Part shown: positions 53,725 to 63,147 of the stretch, piece after piece
Layout of the letters: the number at the start of each line of letters is the position of its first letter
Position numbering within the stretch: the stretch's first letter is position 1
Assembly: GCF_018283645.1 (NCBI RefSeq)
Contig: NZ_JAGSXH010000025.1
Location: 1-63,147 of the forward strand
Source: Actinocrinis puniceicyclus
GTDB lineage: Bacteria; Actinomycetota; Actinomycetes; Streptomycetales; Catenulisporaceae
Length of the DNA: 63,147 nt
Direction: 5' to 3'
Translations under genes and position numbers: made by a program
The notes under the pieces: model-generated
Databases searched by the model: none
Told to the model about the DNA's origin: nothing
The model's input: the letters and a program-made list of their open reading frames with translations, nothing else

Positions 53725-54945
53725 GTGACCGACACCGCGATGAAGCACCCCGGCGGCGCCGCAGCCCGGCGCCCGATGACGGACCCGCTCGACCTGCTGG
53801 ACGTGGCCTTCCTGCTGGGGCAGGACGAGCGGGACATCCAGCGCTCCGTGCGCGATCTGCTGGCGGATCGCGCGCGGCCGCACATCGGGCGCTGGTTCGA
53901 GCAGGGGCACTTCCCGCGCGACCTGGTGCCGGAACTCGGCGCGCTCGGCCTGCTCGGCATGCACCTGGAGGGCTACGGCTGCGCCGGCACCAGCGCCACC
54001 GCGTACGGCCTGGCCTGTCTCGAACTCGAGGCGGTGGACTCGGGGCTGCGCAGCTTCGTGTCCGTGCAGGGGTCGCTGTCGATGTACTCGATCCACAGGT
54101 ACGGCAGCGAGGAGCAGAAGCAGCAGTGGCTGCCACGGCTGGCCGCCGGCGAGGCGATCGGCTGCTTCGGCCTGACCGAGCCGGATTTCGGTTCCGATCC
54201 GGCGAACATGCGCACCCGCGCGGTGCGGGAGGGCGACGGTCAGGGCGACTGGATCCTCGACGGCGCGAAGATGTGGATCACCAACGGCGGCGTCGCGGAC
54301 GTGGCCACGGTCTGGGCGCAGACGCAGGACGGGATCCGCGGCTTCCTCGTCCCGCGCGGCACCCCGGGCTTCACCACCCGCGACATCGAGAACAAGCAGT
54401 CGCTGCGCGCGTCGGTCACCTCGGAGCTGGCGTTCGACGGGGTCAGGCTGCCGGATCGGGCGCGCCTGCCGCACGCCCGCGGTCTCGGTGCGCCGCTCTC
54501 GTGCCTGAACGAGGCGCGTTTCGGCATCCTGTTCGGCGCGGTCGGCGCGGCCCGCGACTGCCTGCAAAGCGCCCTTGGCTACGCCGATCAGCGCGTCCAG
54601 TTCGGCCGGCCGATCAGCGCGTTCCAGCTCACCCAGCGCAAACTGGCCGGCATGGCGCTCTCGCTGAACACCGCGATGCTGCTGGCGCTGCACCTGGGCC
54701 GCCTCAAGGACGCCGGGCGCATCCGGCCGGAGCAGATCAGCGCCGGCAAGCTCAACAACGTGCGAGCGGCCATCGAGATCGCCCGCGAGTGCCGCACCAT
54801 CCTCGGCGCCAACGGCGTCTCGCTGGAGTACCCCCCGATCCGGCACGCGAACAACCTCGAATCAGTGCTCACCTATGAGGGAACCGAGGAGATCCACACC
54901 CTGGTGGTCGGCCAGGCGCTGACCGGCCGGGCCGCCTACCGCTGA
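53725..54945 (+). CDS. Acyl-CoA dehydrogenase, glutaryl-CoA dehydrogenase-like
   Basis: 406 residues. Characteristic segments: CFGLTEPDFGSDPANMRTRA, GAKMWITNGGVADVATVWAQ, FGRPISAFQLTQRKLAGMAL and the catalytic base Glu in VLTYEGTEEIHTLV. The YEGT context and ANMRTRA resemble glutaryl-CoA dehydrogenase, an FAD enzyme of lysine/tryptophan breakdown that oxidises and decarboxylates glutaryl-CoA to crotonyl-CoA. GTG at 53725. No pathway partners adjoin it, so the substrate assignment stays tentative. Confidence 0.88.
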   Translation: MTDTAMKHPGGAAARRPMTDPLDLLDVAFLLGQDERDIQRSVRDLLADRARPHIGRWFEQGHFPRDLVPELGALGLLGMHLEGYGCAGTSATAYGLACLELEAVDSGLRSFVSVQGSLSMYSIHRYGSEEQKQQWLPRLAAGEAIGCFGLTEPDFGSDPANMRTRAVREGDGQGDWILDGAKMWITNGGVADVATVWAQTQDGIRGFLVPRGTPGFTTRDIENKQSLRASVTSELAFDGVRLPDRARLPHARGLGAPLSCLNEARFGILFGAVGAARDCLQSALGYADQRVQFGRPISAFQLTQRKLAGMALSLNTAMLLALHLGRLKDAGRIRPEQISAGKLNNVRAAIEIARECRTILGANGVSLEYPPIRHANNLESVLTYEGTEEIHTLVVGQALTGRAAYR

Positions 54946-55010
54946 GCCCGGCCGGCTCGGCCCGCCGGCTCGACCGCCGGCTCGGCCCGGCCGCCGAGGT
55001 TCCGCGTTGA

Positions 55011-55511
55011 TCAGGAGGTGAGTGCGCCGGCCGGTGAATCGCCGCGCTGTTCGGGTTCCCCCGCCTCGGCGAGCCGGCGCAACCCCTGGATCGCCAGCGG
55101 ATAACCCTCCACGCCGAAACCGACCACGATCCCCGCGGCGACCGGTGAGATGTACGAGTGGTGCCGGAACGCCTCGCGTGCGTGCACGTTGGAAATGTGC
55201 ACTTCGACGACGCGTGTGCGCGCGCCCTTGATCGCGTCGTGCAGCGCGATCGAAGTGTGCGAATACGCCCCCGCGTTGAGTACGACCCCGATGAGCCGGC
55301 CGGCGCGCTGTTCGGCTCCGGCCTCCTGGATCCAGTCCACCAGGTGACCCTCGTGGTTGGACTGGCGGCACTCGGCCTCCAGCCCGAGCGCGGCAGCGCT
55401 GCGGTGGCACAGCGCCTCGACGTCGGCGAGCGTCTGTGCGCCGTAGACGCCCAGTTCGCGGGTGCCCAGCAGGTTCAGGTTCGGGCCGTTGAGGATCAGT
55501 ACCGAGGACAT
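55011..55511 (-). CDS. aroQ: Type II 3-dehydroquinate dehydratase
   Basis: 166 residues. Family motifs: ILNGPNLNLLGTRELGVYG (active-site lid with Tyr), NHEGHLVDWIQEA, LNAGAYSHTSIALHDAI, VEVHISNVHAREAFRHHSYI. It dehydrates 3-dehydroquinate to 3-dehydroshikimate in the shikimate or quinate pathway. ATG at 55511. No other aro genes are nearby, so it may serve quinate catabolism or be a dispersed biosynthetic copy. C-terminal 15 residues are a variable tail. It converges with the acyl-CoA dehydrogenase. Confidence 0.93.
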   Translation of the reverse strand: MSSVLILNGPNLNLLGTRELGVYGAQTLADVEALCHRSAAALGLEAECRQSNHEGHLVDWIQEAGAEQRAGRLIGVVLNAGAYSHTSIALHDAIKGARTRVVEVHISNVHAREAFRHHSYISPVAAGIVVGFGVEGYPLAIQGLRRLAEAGEPEQRGDSPAGALTS

Positions 55512-55608
55512 GGCCAGATCCTCCCGCGAACGGCCCGCCTTTGCACAGATCCGGGCTCCGGGGGCCCGCACCGTTGACGGGACGGCGCGACCGGTCGAGC
55601 CTACGGGA

Positions 55609-57012
<1,404 letters not shown>

Positions 57013-57075
57013 GAGGGCTTCGGTGGCGCGGGAACATTTCGCCGGCGCTCGTCGTTCATTCGCGTCATAGGACCC

Positions 57076-58029
57076 GTGGTCGGGTGTCGGGGGCGGCAGA
57101 GCGGGAAGCTGATTTTCGTGATCTGTGTGTTGTTCGCGGTGTTGACGGCATTGAGCAACGCCTCGGCGTCGGTCTTGCAGCGCCGTGCCGCGAGCGAGGC
57201 ACCCGCGGACGGGGCGTTCCGGCTTTCGCTGTTCGCGTATCTGGTGCGCCGCCGGATCTGGCTGGCCGGCATCGGCATGGTCGCCGCCGCGGCGCTGTTC
57301 CAGGCCACGGCCCTGGCGACCGGGCCGGTCGCCCTCGTGCAGCCGATCTTCATCATCGAACTTCCGCTCGCGCTGCTGATCGCGGGCCTGCTCTTCCGCG
57401 TCTCGCTGCCGCCGCGCACCTGGGTGGCGGTCGCTGCGGTGACCGCCGGGCTGGCGGTGGCGCTGGCCGCCGCGGCCCCCTCCGGCGGCGTGGACCGGGC
57501 GTCGAACCAGCTGTGGGTGCTGGCGCTGATCGCCACCGGCGGTTTCGAAGCGGTGCTGCTGGTGTCGGCTGTGCGCGCCCACGGCGAACCGCGCGCCGCG
57601 CTGCTCGGCCTCGCGGCGGCCTGCGGCTACGCGCTCACCGCCGCGCTGATGAAGCAGGCGATGGCCTCGCTCGCGGACGGCCCCGGGGCGTTCTTCACCA
57701 CCTGGCAGCTGTACGCGACCGCGGCGGCCGGGGTCGGTTCGCTGTTCCTGCTGCAGAATGCGCTGCAAGCGGGCACGCTGGTCGCCTCACAGCCCATGCT
57801 CACCATCGGCGACGCGCTGATCAGCGCCTGCTACGGCGGCCTGCTGTTCGCCGAGGACATCCGGTTCGGCTGGTGGCTGGCGGCGCAGGTGCTCGGCCTC
57901 ATCGCGATCGCGGCCGGGTACATCGAACTGGCCCGCTCGCCGTTGGCCTCCGGTCAGGGCGTGGCTCCGGCCGAGGCGGAGGCCGGCGGCGAGTCCGCCG
58001 ACCGGCTTGAGCGCACGACGGCGTCCTGA
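57076..58029 (+). CDS. DMT-superfamily permease, paralogue of 17500
   Basis: 317 residues with about ten hydrophobic helices in two halves. NASASVLQRRAASE, GPVALVQPIFIIELPLALLI, LTAALMKQAMASLADG and LVASQPMLTIGDALI correspond closely to segments of the permease at 17500. GTG at 57076 is used; a GTG at 57118 that begins at the first helix is an alternative. A 40-residue acidic C-terminal tail is extra. Substrate unknown. A terminator-like hairpin follows. Confidence 0.8.
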   Translation: MVGCRGRQSGKLIFVICVLFAVLTALSNASASVLQRRAASEAPADGAFRLSLFAYLVRRRIWLAGIGMVAAAALFQATALATGPVALVQPIFIIELPLALLIAGLLFRVSLPPRTWVAVAAVTAGLAVALAAAAPSGGVDRASNQLWVLALIATGGFEAVLLVSAVRAHGEPRAALLGLAAACGYALTAALMKQAMASLADGPGAFFTTWQLYATAAAGVGSLFLLQNALQAGTLVASQPMLTIGDALISACYGGLLFAEDIRFGWWLAAQVLGLIAIAAGYIELARSPLASGQGVAPAEAEAGGESADRLERTTAS

Positions 58030-58083
58030 CCCCCAGCCGCTGCCGCTGCCGCAGCGCTCAGCGAATACCGGATCACGCGGGCC

Positions 58084-58107
58084 GTCCGCGGCGAGCGCCC
58101 CGCGGAC
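58084..58107. terminator. 8-bp stem hairpin between convergent genes
   Basis: GTCCGCGG and CCGCGGAC (58084-58091, 58100-58107) pair perfectly around an 8-nt loop, between the permease stop and the stop of the convergent dehydratase. Confidence 0.55.
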
Positions 58108-58127
58108 AGCCCGGGTGGCGGTTCGCG

Positions 58128-59132
58128 TCAAACCCCGCCTGCGCCGCCGGTCGAGAACCAGCCAGTCAGAATTCTGCTATAGGCGTCCATCGCGACATTG
58201 CCGCCGCTGACCACCGCGACATAGCCGCGACCGGCCGGCAACTGATCGAGCCGTGTGAGGTAGGCGGCCACGCCCACGGCGCCGCCCGGCTCGGCAACCA
58301 GGTGCGCGCTGTCCGCGAGGGTGCGGACCGCGTCGAGGATCGCGGTCTCGGACACCGTCAGCACGCTCGCCGTCAGGGTCCGCAGATGCCGCCATGTCAG
58401 CTCACCGACGGCGGTGGAGCGCAGCGCGTCGGCGACGGTGCGCCAGGTATCGCTCACCGGCCACGTCGTGCGCTCGCCGCGCCGGAGCGAATCGTGCGCG
58501 TCGGCGGCGAGTTCCGGCTCGACGCCGTGCACCGCGACGCCTGGCATCAGCGCGTTCGCGGCGACCGCGATGCCGCAGAGCAGTCCGCCGCCGCCGACCG
58601 GCACGAGGATCGCGTCCACCTCGATGCCCAGTTCCCGCGCCTGCTCGGCGATCTCCGCCCCGATCGTGCCCTGGCCGGCGATGACCCGGGGATCGTCGAA
58701 GGGGTGTATCAGCGTTCGCCCGGTCTGCGCCGCGAGGCTGCGTGCGGCCTGCTCCCGTTCCTCGGCGGGTACCCGCACGATGGTCGCGCCCAGCGCCCGT
58801 GTCGCGGCGACCTTGTTCTCGGCCGAGCCGTGCGGGATGACGATCAGCGCGTCCACGCCGAGGCGAGCCGCCGCGTACGCCACGGCCCGGCCGTGATTCC
58901 CGCTGGAGACCGCGATCACGCCCGCGTCCCGCTCCCGCGGTTCGAGGGACGCCAGGGCGTTGACCGCGCCGCGGATCTTGAACGTGCCGGTGTTCTGGAG
59001 GCATTCGGCCTTGATCCACAGCGGCCGGTCGGCGTCCGCCCAGGGGCACGGCAACAGCGGGGTCCGTACTGCGATGCCCTCGATCCGTTTGCGCGCCTCA
59101 AGAATCTCGGCGATCCGCACCAGCTCGGTCAT
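58128..59132 (-). CDS. Threonine/serine dehydratase-family PLP enzyme
   Basis: 334 residues of fold type II. PLP lysine in NTGTFKIRGAVNAL, SSGNHGRAVAYAA phosphate/substrate loop, and PVGGGGLLCGIAVAA glycine-rich phosphate site. No regulatory ACT domain, so it is a catabolic or racemase-like form that deaminates Thr/Ser or acts on a related amino acid. ATG at 59132 with GGGAGAG upstream. Confidence 0.9.
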   Translation of the reverse strand: MTELVRIAEILEARKRIEGIAVRTPLLPCPWADADRPLWIKAECLQNTGTFKIRGAVNALASLEPRERDAGVIAVSSGNHGRAVAYAAARLGVDALIVIPHGSAENKVAATRALGATIVRVPAEEREQAARSLAAQTGRTLIHPFDDPRVIAGQGTIGAEIAEQARELGIEVDAILVPVGGGGLLCGIAVAANALMPGVAVHGVEPELAADAHDSLRRGERTTWPVSDTWRTVADALRSTAVGELTWRHLRTLTASVLTVSETAILDAVRTLADSAHLVAEPGGAVGVAAYLTRLDQLPAGRGYVAVVSGGNVAMDAYSRILTGWFSTGGAGGV

Positions 59133-59225
59133 TCCGCTCTCCCTTTACCGGGGCCATGCGCCTCGTGGTCGATCCTATGAGGGCCGGGGCTCCGGATCTC
59201 CGGACGCCCGATCGACCGGTGACGC

Positions 59226-59258
59226 GCGCCCCGTCCGCGCCCCGTCCGCGCCCCGTGC
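59226..59258. repeat. 11-bp tandem repeat, three units
   Basis: GCGCCCCGTCC, GCGCCCCGTCC and GCGCCCCGTGC are head to tail in the intergenic space between divergent genes at 59132 and 59367. No function evident. Confidence 0.7.
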
Positions 59259-59366
59259 GCACGCAGTCCGCGCCGCGGACGGAACCGATTCGCTCACGCA
59301 GATCGTCCGCACAGTCACACGGTGGATTTTCCGGCGGTCGCGGGCTGCGGGGAACGGGGAGGAACG

Positions 59367-59684
59367 ATGAGGCCGATAACGTATTTGCAGGGTGCTGTCG
59401 TTCTCGCCGACGTCGGCAGCGGGGCGCAGGCGCTGGCGCTGCCACAGGACGAGTTGACCGCGCTCGTGCGGATCGCGGCGATCCTGGCGCGCAACTTCGG
59501 CAGCCGGCTGCCCGGCGAGTACCGCGCGGTCCTGCGGGACGCCGACGGATCGCACCGGGTGATCACGGAAGACGACCCGCGGATCGCGCAGGCCCGCGAC
59601 CTGCTGCGCGCCATCGCGCAGGACCGGGACTACACCGCGCCGGAACTCGAACAGGTGCGCCAAGCGCTCTCAAACGCTGCGTAG
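59367..59684 (+). CDS. Conserved-looking hypothetical protein, about 105 residues
   Basis: MRPITYLQGAVVLADVGSGA opens a small soluble protein predicted to be mixed alpha/beta, with a hydrophobic helix LTALVRIAAILARNF and C-terminal amphipathic helices (ARDLLRAIAQDRDYTAPELE). Family not recognised. ATG at 59367 has GGGGAGGAACG directly upstream, which supports translation; a longer frame at 59322 is rejected for that reason. Confidence 0.65.
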   Translation: MRPITYLQGAVVLADVGSGAQALALPQDELTALVRIAAILARNFGSRLPGEYRAVLRDADGSHRVITEDDPRIAQARDLLRAIAQDRDYTAPELEQVRQALSNAA

Positions 59685-59730
59685 CACGAGGGCATCATGT
59701 CGTCTCGATGCGCCCGCCGTGTCACGCCTG

Positions 59731-59758
59731 CCCTGTTACGGCCGCCCTGTCACGGCCG
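59731..59758. repeat. 14-bp tandem duplication
   Basis: CCCTGTTACGGCCG and CCCTGTCACGGCCG are adjacent, differing at one base. The second copy runs over the stop codon of the DUF2071 gene. It could be part of a terminator between the convergent genes but has little hairpin potential. Confidence 0.6.
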
Positions 59759-60514
59759 CGTCTGGTCCCGCAGTGGTGCCCCGAAACGCACCGGCACGCC
59801 GGGGGAGTACAGCACGCTGTCCGGCGGCCCGTCCGGCGCGGGCAGCCCGGCCGCCGTGACCAGGTTCTCGCGCAGCTCAAGCAGATGCGCGCGGAACAGC
59901 GGCCACCGCGGATGCTCGTTCGGCAGGTACAGCGTGCGGCGCAGCGGCGCGTAGTGCAGGCCCCAACGCGCCGTCACGAAGTGTTCGACCGCGCTCGGCC
60001 GCGCCACCGGCTCACCGATTCGAACCTTGATATGCGAGCTCGTCGACGGATTGCCCGGCCGGTGCCTGCGGCCGGCGTACTCGATCACGTCGCCCTCGCG
60101 TCGCACCGACATCCGGGACCACACGTAAGGCAGCCGGAAACCGAGCCGCGCCGTGAGCACCGGCAGCAGCCGCGACGCGTCCAGCGAGCGGAACACCACG
60201 GCGCGCCGTCCCGCGGCGTCGACCGAGTAGAGCCGTACGTTCGTCTCGGGGAAGCTGCCCAGCCACGGCAGGCCCGGCAGCCCCAGCCAGCCGATGCGGT
60301 GCATGCGGAAGGCGATCAGGCCCACGTACGTCCGGCCGTCGATGACGTCAGGCCGCGTCCCGGAGGGCAGCAGGGGTTGCACCACCTGCGGCGCGACCGC
60401 CCAGTGCAGGAAAGCCAGATCCAGCCAGGACTGCGTCAGCAGGGCGCGGCGCACCGGGCGGGCCGGGTCCGGCGTGACCGGTTCGACCCCGCCGGAAGGC
60501 GCGAGTGACGACAC
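59750..60514 (-). CDS. DUF2071 (YqjF-like) protein
   Basis: 254 residues. LLTQSWLDLAFLHWAVAPQV, LPSGTRPDVIDGRTYVGLIA and NVRLYSVDAAGRRAVVFRSL match DUF2071, an uncharacterised acetoacetate-decarboxylase-like beta-fold. GTG start at 60514, weak ribosome site. It is 36 bp after the glycosyltransferase stop on the same strand, so it may be the last gene of the polysaccharide operon. Confidence 0.85.
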   Translation of the reverse strand: MSSLAPSGGVEPVTPDPARPVRRALLTQSWLDLAFLHWAVAPQVVQPLLPSGTRPDVIDGRTYVGLIAFRMHRIGWLGLPGLPWLGSFPETNVRLYSVDAAGRRAVVFRSLDASRLLPVLTARLGFRLPYVWSRMSVRREGDVIEYAGRRHRPGNPSTSSHIKVRIGEPVARPSAVEHFVTARWGLHYAPLRRTLYLPNEHPRWPLFRAHLLELRENLVTAAGLPAPDGPPDSVLYSPGVPVRFGAPLRDQTRP

Positions 60515-60550
60515 CGCAACAGCATGACACAGCCGGCCGGCCCGGCAGGA

Positions 60551-61735
60551 TCACGCGGCCGGCGACACAGCCTCCAGGTACCGCCGCGCCGACGCCTCCC
60601 ACGAAAGCTGCGCCGCGAAGATCTCGCGCAGCCGTTCGCCCACCTCCGCGCGCTCCTTCTCGGGCATGCGCACCACGGCCTCCAGCGCGTCGGCGAACGC
60701 CGGCAGGCTCATGTCCTTGGCGACCACGCCCGAGTCCGCGACCAGCATGGCGTTCTCCCGCAGCGGCCGAAGCACGACCGGGATGCCGCGGGCCATCGCG
60801 TGCGTAACCTTGTTCATCGCGCAGTAGTGGTTGAACTCGACATCCGGGTCGGGCACCGTCATCGCGTCGATCCCGTCGAGGAACGGGACCAGTTGCCCCG
60901 GCCCGAGCCAGCCGCGCAGCCGCACCAGATCGTCGAGCCCGCGCCGCGTCACCTGCTCGCGTACCGCGGCGAGCGCGGGTCCGTCGCCCGCCACCTCGAC
61001 CCGGAAACCGGTGAGCCCCCGCCCGCGCAGCACGTCGACGGCCTCGATCAGATCGCAGACCCCGTCCTGCTCCCCGATCACGCCCAGGTAGCCGAGGACA
61101 CACCCGTCCGCTTCGTCGCGCTCGCGCCCGCCGGCCGCGCCGGCCGCGCCGGCCACGACCGACGCCGTGCGCACCACCACGGCCTCGCGGCCGTAGAGCC
61201 GCCGCAGCCGCTGCGCCTGCTGCGTGCTCGGGGTCAGCACCGCGTCGGCGGCCGCGACGGTGCGCCGCTCGCACGCGAGGAAGAAGGGTTCGAGCTTGCG
61301 GAACGCAGGGCGCGAACCGGCCAGAGCGGGCACCACGTCGTGCTGGTCGTACACCGTGCGGCAGCCGCGCCGGCGCGCCCAGCGCAGCAGGCCGAACAGC
61401 ATGTCCGGCGGGTTGCACACCTGAAGCGTCCGGGCGCTCGAAGGCCGCCGCAGCGCCCGCTTCGCCGCGCGCGTCGAGACGAGCGTCGTCCAGGCTCCCT
61501 CGACGATCGTGCCGAGCCGTCCCGCGCCCTCGAAGGACCTGAAGTAGACCACGTCGACGCCGTCGATCCTCGCGCGCCCGGGCGTCTTATCCCGGATCGC
61601 AGGACACACCACGGTCACGGCCACGCCGTCGTCCCGCAGCGCCAGCGCCTGCGCCCACACCCGATGGTCATCGGGCACCGGCAGGTTCAGCACGACGATC
61701 ACCGCGCGCCGCGGGCGGGCAGCCGTCCCGCTCAT
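60551..61735 (-). CDS. Glycosyltransferase family 4 protein
   Basis: 394 residues of GT-B fold. N-terminal VIVVLNLPVPDDHRVWAQAL and VYDQHDVVPALAG, then donor-domain GYLGVIGEQDGVCDLIEAVD, RVEVAGDGPALAAV, and FNHYCAMNKVTHAMARGIPV carrying the nucleotide-binding acidic/Lys pattern with a family-like NK. It should add a sugar to a lipid-linked or growing glycan on the cytoplasmic face. ATG overlaps the upstream gene's stop (ATGA). Confidence 0.88.
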   Translation of the reverse strand: MSGTAARPRRAVIVVLNLPVPDDHRVWAQALALRDDGVAVTVVCPAIRDKTPGRARIDGVDVVYFRSFEGAGRLGTIVEGAWTTLVSTRAAKRALRRPSSARTLQVCNPPDMLFGLLRWARRRGCRTVYDQHDVVPALAGSRPAFRKLEPFFLACERRTVAAADAVLTPSTQQAQRLRRLYGREAVVVRTASVVAGAAGAAGGRERDEADGCVLGYLGVIGEQDGVCDLIEAVDVLRGRGLTGFRVEVAGDGPALAAVREQVTRRGLDDLVRLRGWLGPGQLVPFLDGIDAMTVPDPDVEFNHYCAMNKVTHAMARGIPVVLRPLRENAMLVADSGVVAKDMSLPAFADALEAVVRMPEKERAEVGERLREIFAAQLSWEASARRYLEAVSPAA

Positions 61736-62430
61736 GCGGCGCCGGCTTCCGCGTCGGCGCGGCTGCGCGGGTCGGTGCCGGCTTCCGCCAAAAGGCCGTC
61801 CGTCTCGACGTACACAGCGCCCGTCCGCGGGCACACGAACCGCCCGTCGCCTTTCGCGCCTTCCGGGGCGAGCCGCACCCCGGCCCGCCCGACCCAGCCG
61901 ACCTGCCGGGCCGGAACACCCAGCACCAGCGCGAAGTCAGGCACGTCACGCGTGACCACGGCGCCCGCCGCGACCATCGCCCACCGCCCGATCGTCACGG
62001 GTGCGACACACACCGCCCGCGCGCCGACCGAGCCGCCCTCCAGCACCGTCACTCCGACCGCGTCCCAGTCCTCGGCGTTCTTCAAGCGGCCCTCAGGCGT
62101 CACCGCGCGCGGGTTGACGTCATTGGTGAACACCACGCTCGGACCCACGAACACACCGTCGCCGAGGACCGCAGGCTCATATACGAGCGCGTAATTCTGA
62201 ATCTTGACATTGTCGCCGACGCGCACGCCGGGCCCGAGATACGCGCCCCTGCCCACCACGCAAGAGCGCCCGAGCGTGGCGTCCTCGCGCACGGCCGCGC
62301 CGTTCCACACCGACGTGCCCTCGCCGAGAACCGCGGTGGTGTGCACGTCCGCGTCCGCGGCGATGCGGGTGCCCGGCCTTCCCGGCGCACTCGCGGTGGC
62401 CGTCGTGCTCGCGGTGTTGCCCATACTCAT
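61732..62430 (-). CDS. Left-handed beta-helix acyltransferase
   Basis: 232 residues. Hexapeptide repeats are evident (IAADADVHTTAVLGEGTSVW, LGRSCVVGRGAYLGPGVRVG, GDGVFVGPSVVFTNDVNPRA, IGRWAMVAAGAVVTRDVPDF). The layout with FTNDVNPRA is typical of UDP-sugar 3-N-acetyltransferases (WlbB/WbpD group). It probably acetylates an amino sugar for the surface glycan. Both ends overlap the neighbours by 4 nt. Tail of about 35 residues after the helix. Confidence 0.85.
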   Translation of the reverse strand: MSMGNTASTTATASAPGRPGTRIAADADVHTTAVLGEGTSVWNGAAVREDATLGRSCVVGRGAYLGPGVRVGDNVKIQNYALVYEPAVLGDGVFVGPSVVFTNDVNPRAVTPEGRLKNAEDWDAVGVTVLEGGSVGARAVCVAPVTIGRWAMVAAGAVVTRDVPDFALVLGVPARQVGWVGRAGVRLAPEGAKGDGRFVCPRTGAVYVETDGLLAEAGTDPRSRADAEAGAA

Positions 62431-63128
62431 GCGGGGACCCTCTCCGACACGTCCGCTGACCCTTCCGTGCTCTTGTTCCGCTTGTCCCGCAGGCGCCCGC
62501 CGCCGCCCCTGGTGCGCCGGCTCCCGCGCCGCACGTACCGGTCGAACCAGAGCGGAAGGACCACGCAGCCCGTCGCGCCGAGCACCGCGACCCCGGCGAG
62601 CCCCCGAAGCTTCGAACCGTGCACCTGAGCGACCGCCGGCGCCACCAACTGCTGGGTGGTGATGCGCAGCGACTGCGGCACTCCGGCGCGCGTCTGCAGG
62701 TCGGCCAGTTCCTCGACGAACATCTTCGACAATGCATTGATGCTCGCGAGCAGCGCGTCCGGATCGGCCCCGGTCACCGTCAGCTGCTCGGCCGGGACCG
62801 TGTACTTCGGCGTCTGCACCGTGCCGTTGTTGCGCGGCAGTAGCGAGTAATCGCCCGTCACCCCGGCCTCGCGCAGCCTGTCCGCCGACGAGGAGTCGTT
62901 GAGGATCGTGTCCACGACCAGGCCGGTCGCCGCGATCGAGGGGGTCGCCGCCGCCAGCGCGTTCGGCGCGCTCGGCTCCTGCGGCGGCACCAACAGCAGC
63001 ACCGATGTGGCCTGGTAGACCCGCGGCGGATGGTCGACCTTCCAGCCCATCGCCAGCGTCATCAGCAGCACGACGGCGGCGACCTGCCACCGCAGCCGCA
63101 CCGTCTCGATCACTTCGCGAAACGACAC
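62427..63128 (-). CDS. Wzz-like polysaccharide chain-length / biosynthesis membrane protein
   Basis: 233 residues. A cytoplasmic start MSFREVIETVRLRWQV, first helix AAVVLLMTLAMGW, extracytoplasmic domain with VYQATSVLLLVPP, second helix LAGVAVLGATGCVVLPLWF and a basic tail: the two-helix topology of Wzz/Wzc N-terminal domains. No kinase domain follows. GTG at 63128 with GGGGAGGGG upstream. It is the most upstream gene visible of the operon; earlier genes lie beyond the edge. Confidence 0.8.
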   Translation of the reverse strand: MSFREVIETVRLRWQVAAVVLLMTLAMGWKVDHPPRVYQATSVLLLVPPQEPSAPNALAAATPSIAATGLVVDTILNDSSSADRLREAGVTGDYSLLPRNNGTVQTPKYTVPAEQLTVTGADPDALLASINALSKMFVEELADLQTRAGVPQSLRITTQQLVAPAVAQVHGSKLRGLAGVAVLGATGCVVLPLWFDRYVRRGSRRTRGGGGRLRDKRNKSTEGSADVSERVPA

Positions 63129-63147
63129 CGCAGCCCCTCCCCTGGTC

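Overview
The window is 63 kb of very GC-rich DNA from a chromosome-like region of an actinomycete. The gene set supports this: a secreted CBM2 protein, FurA-KatG, an F420/Ddn-type nitroreductase, DUF574-type methyltransferase, DUF3040 and MT0933-like small proteins, a SigB-type sigma factor, MEDS-domain regulators, LacI-controlled sugar ABC genes and a secreted S1 protease. A Streptomycetales or Catenulisporales-like soil organism is a plausible inference, not a demonstration. No tRNA, rRNA, CRISPR array, prophage or intact insertion sequence was seen. Start codons are often GTG, and many neighbouring genes overlap by 4 nt (GTGA or ATGA), so operons are easy to read. || Region 1 (1-10.8 kb): the 3' end of a CBM2 protein at a probably artefactual edge; a PLP aminotransferase; furA-katG with a leaderless-looking promoter; an orphan PIN protein; a methyltransferase; a TetR/nitroreductase pair with a clear operator; a wrecked radical SAM gene followed by intact NUDIX and PfkB genes. 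|| Region 2 (10.9-20.4 kb): a six-gene minus-strand operon (TPP enzyme, membrane protein, gluconate-dehydrogenase subunit 3, GMC oxidoreductase, SDR, small protein) that looks like a membrane-linked polyol/aldehyde oxidation module; a DMT permease; a SigB-family sigma factor; a polysaccharide deacetylase. || Region 3 (20.5-28 kb): MGDG-synthase-like glycosyltransferase, SDR, small stress-type proteins, a translationally coupled MEDS-STAS / MEDS-ATPase partner-switch pair, a LapA protein and a GH15 hydrolase. || Region 4 (28-38 kb): three MarR regulators, a stand-alone cytochrome oxidase subunit I, a MarR-coupled ClC protein, cupin, GNAT, a sulfite-oxidase-fold enzyme and a fasciclin lipoprotein. 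An 88-bp inverted-repeat element supplies the stop codons of two convergent genes. || Region 5 (38-54 kb): carbohydrate use. A LacI-type operator precedes a Gfo/Idh - DUF993 - sugar isomerase operon; further on are a second MEDS-ATPase coupled to an alcohol dehydrogenase, an amidohydrolase, and a LacI / GH3 / ABC importer cassette resembling bxl (xylo-oligosaccharide) loci. A secreted protease lies between. || Region 6 (54-63 kb): acyl-CoA dehydrogenase, AroQ, amidase, a second DMT permease, a threonine-dehydratase-like enzyme, DUF2071, and the distal part of a surface-polysaccharide operon (GT4, left-handed-helix acyltransferase, Wzz-like protein) that runs to the right edge. || The strongest candidate for an under-described system is the MEDS set: one MEDS-STAS protein whose phospho-acceptor position reads Asp-Ala-Ala-Gly and two MEDS-ATPase paralogues, each coupled by a GTGA overlap to a different partner.
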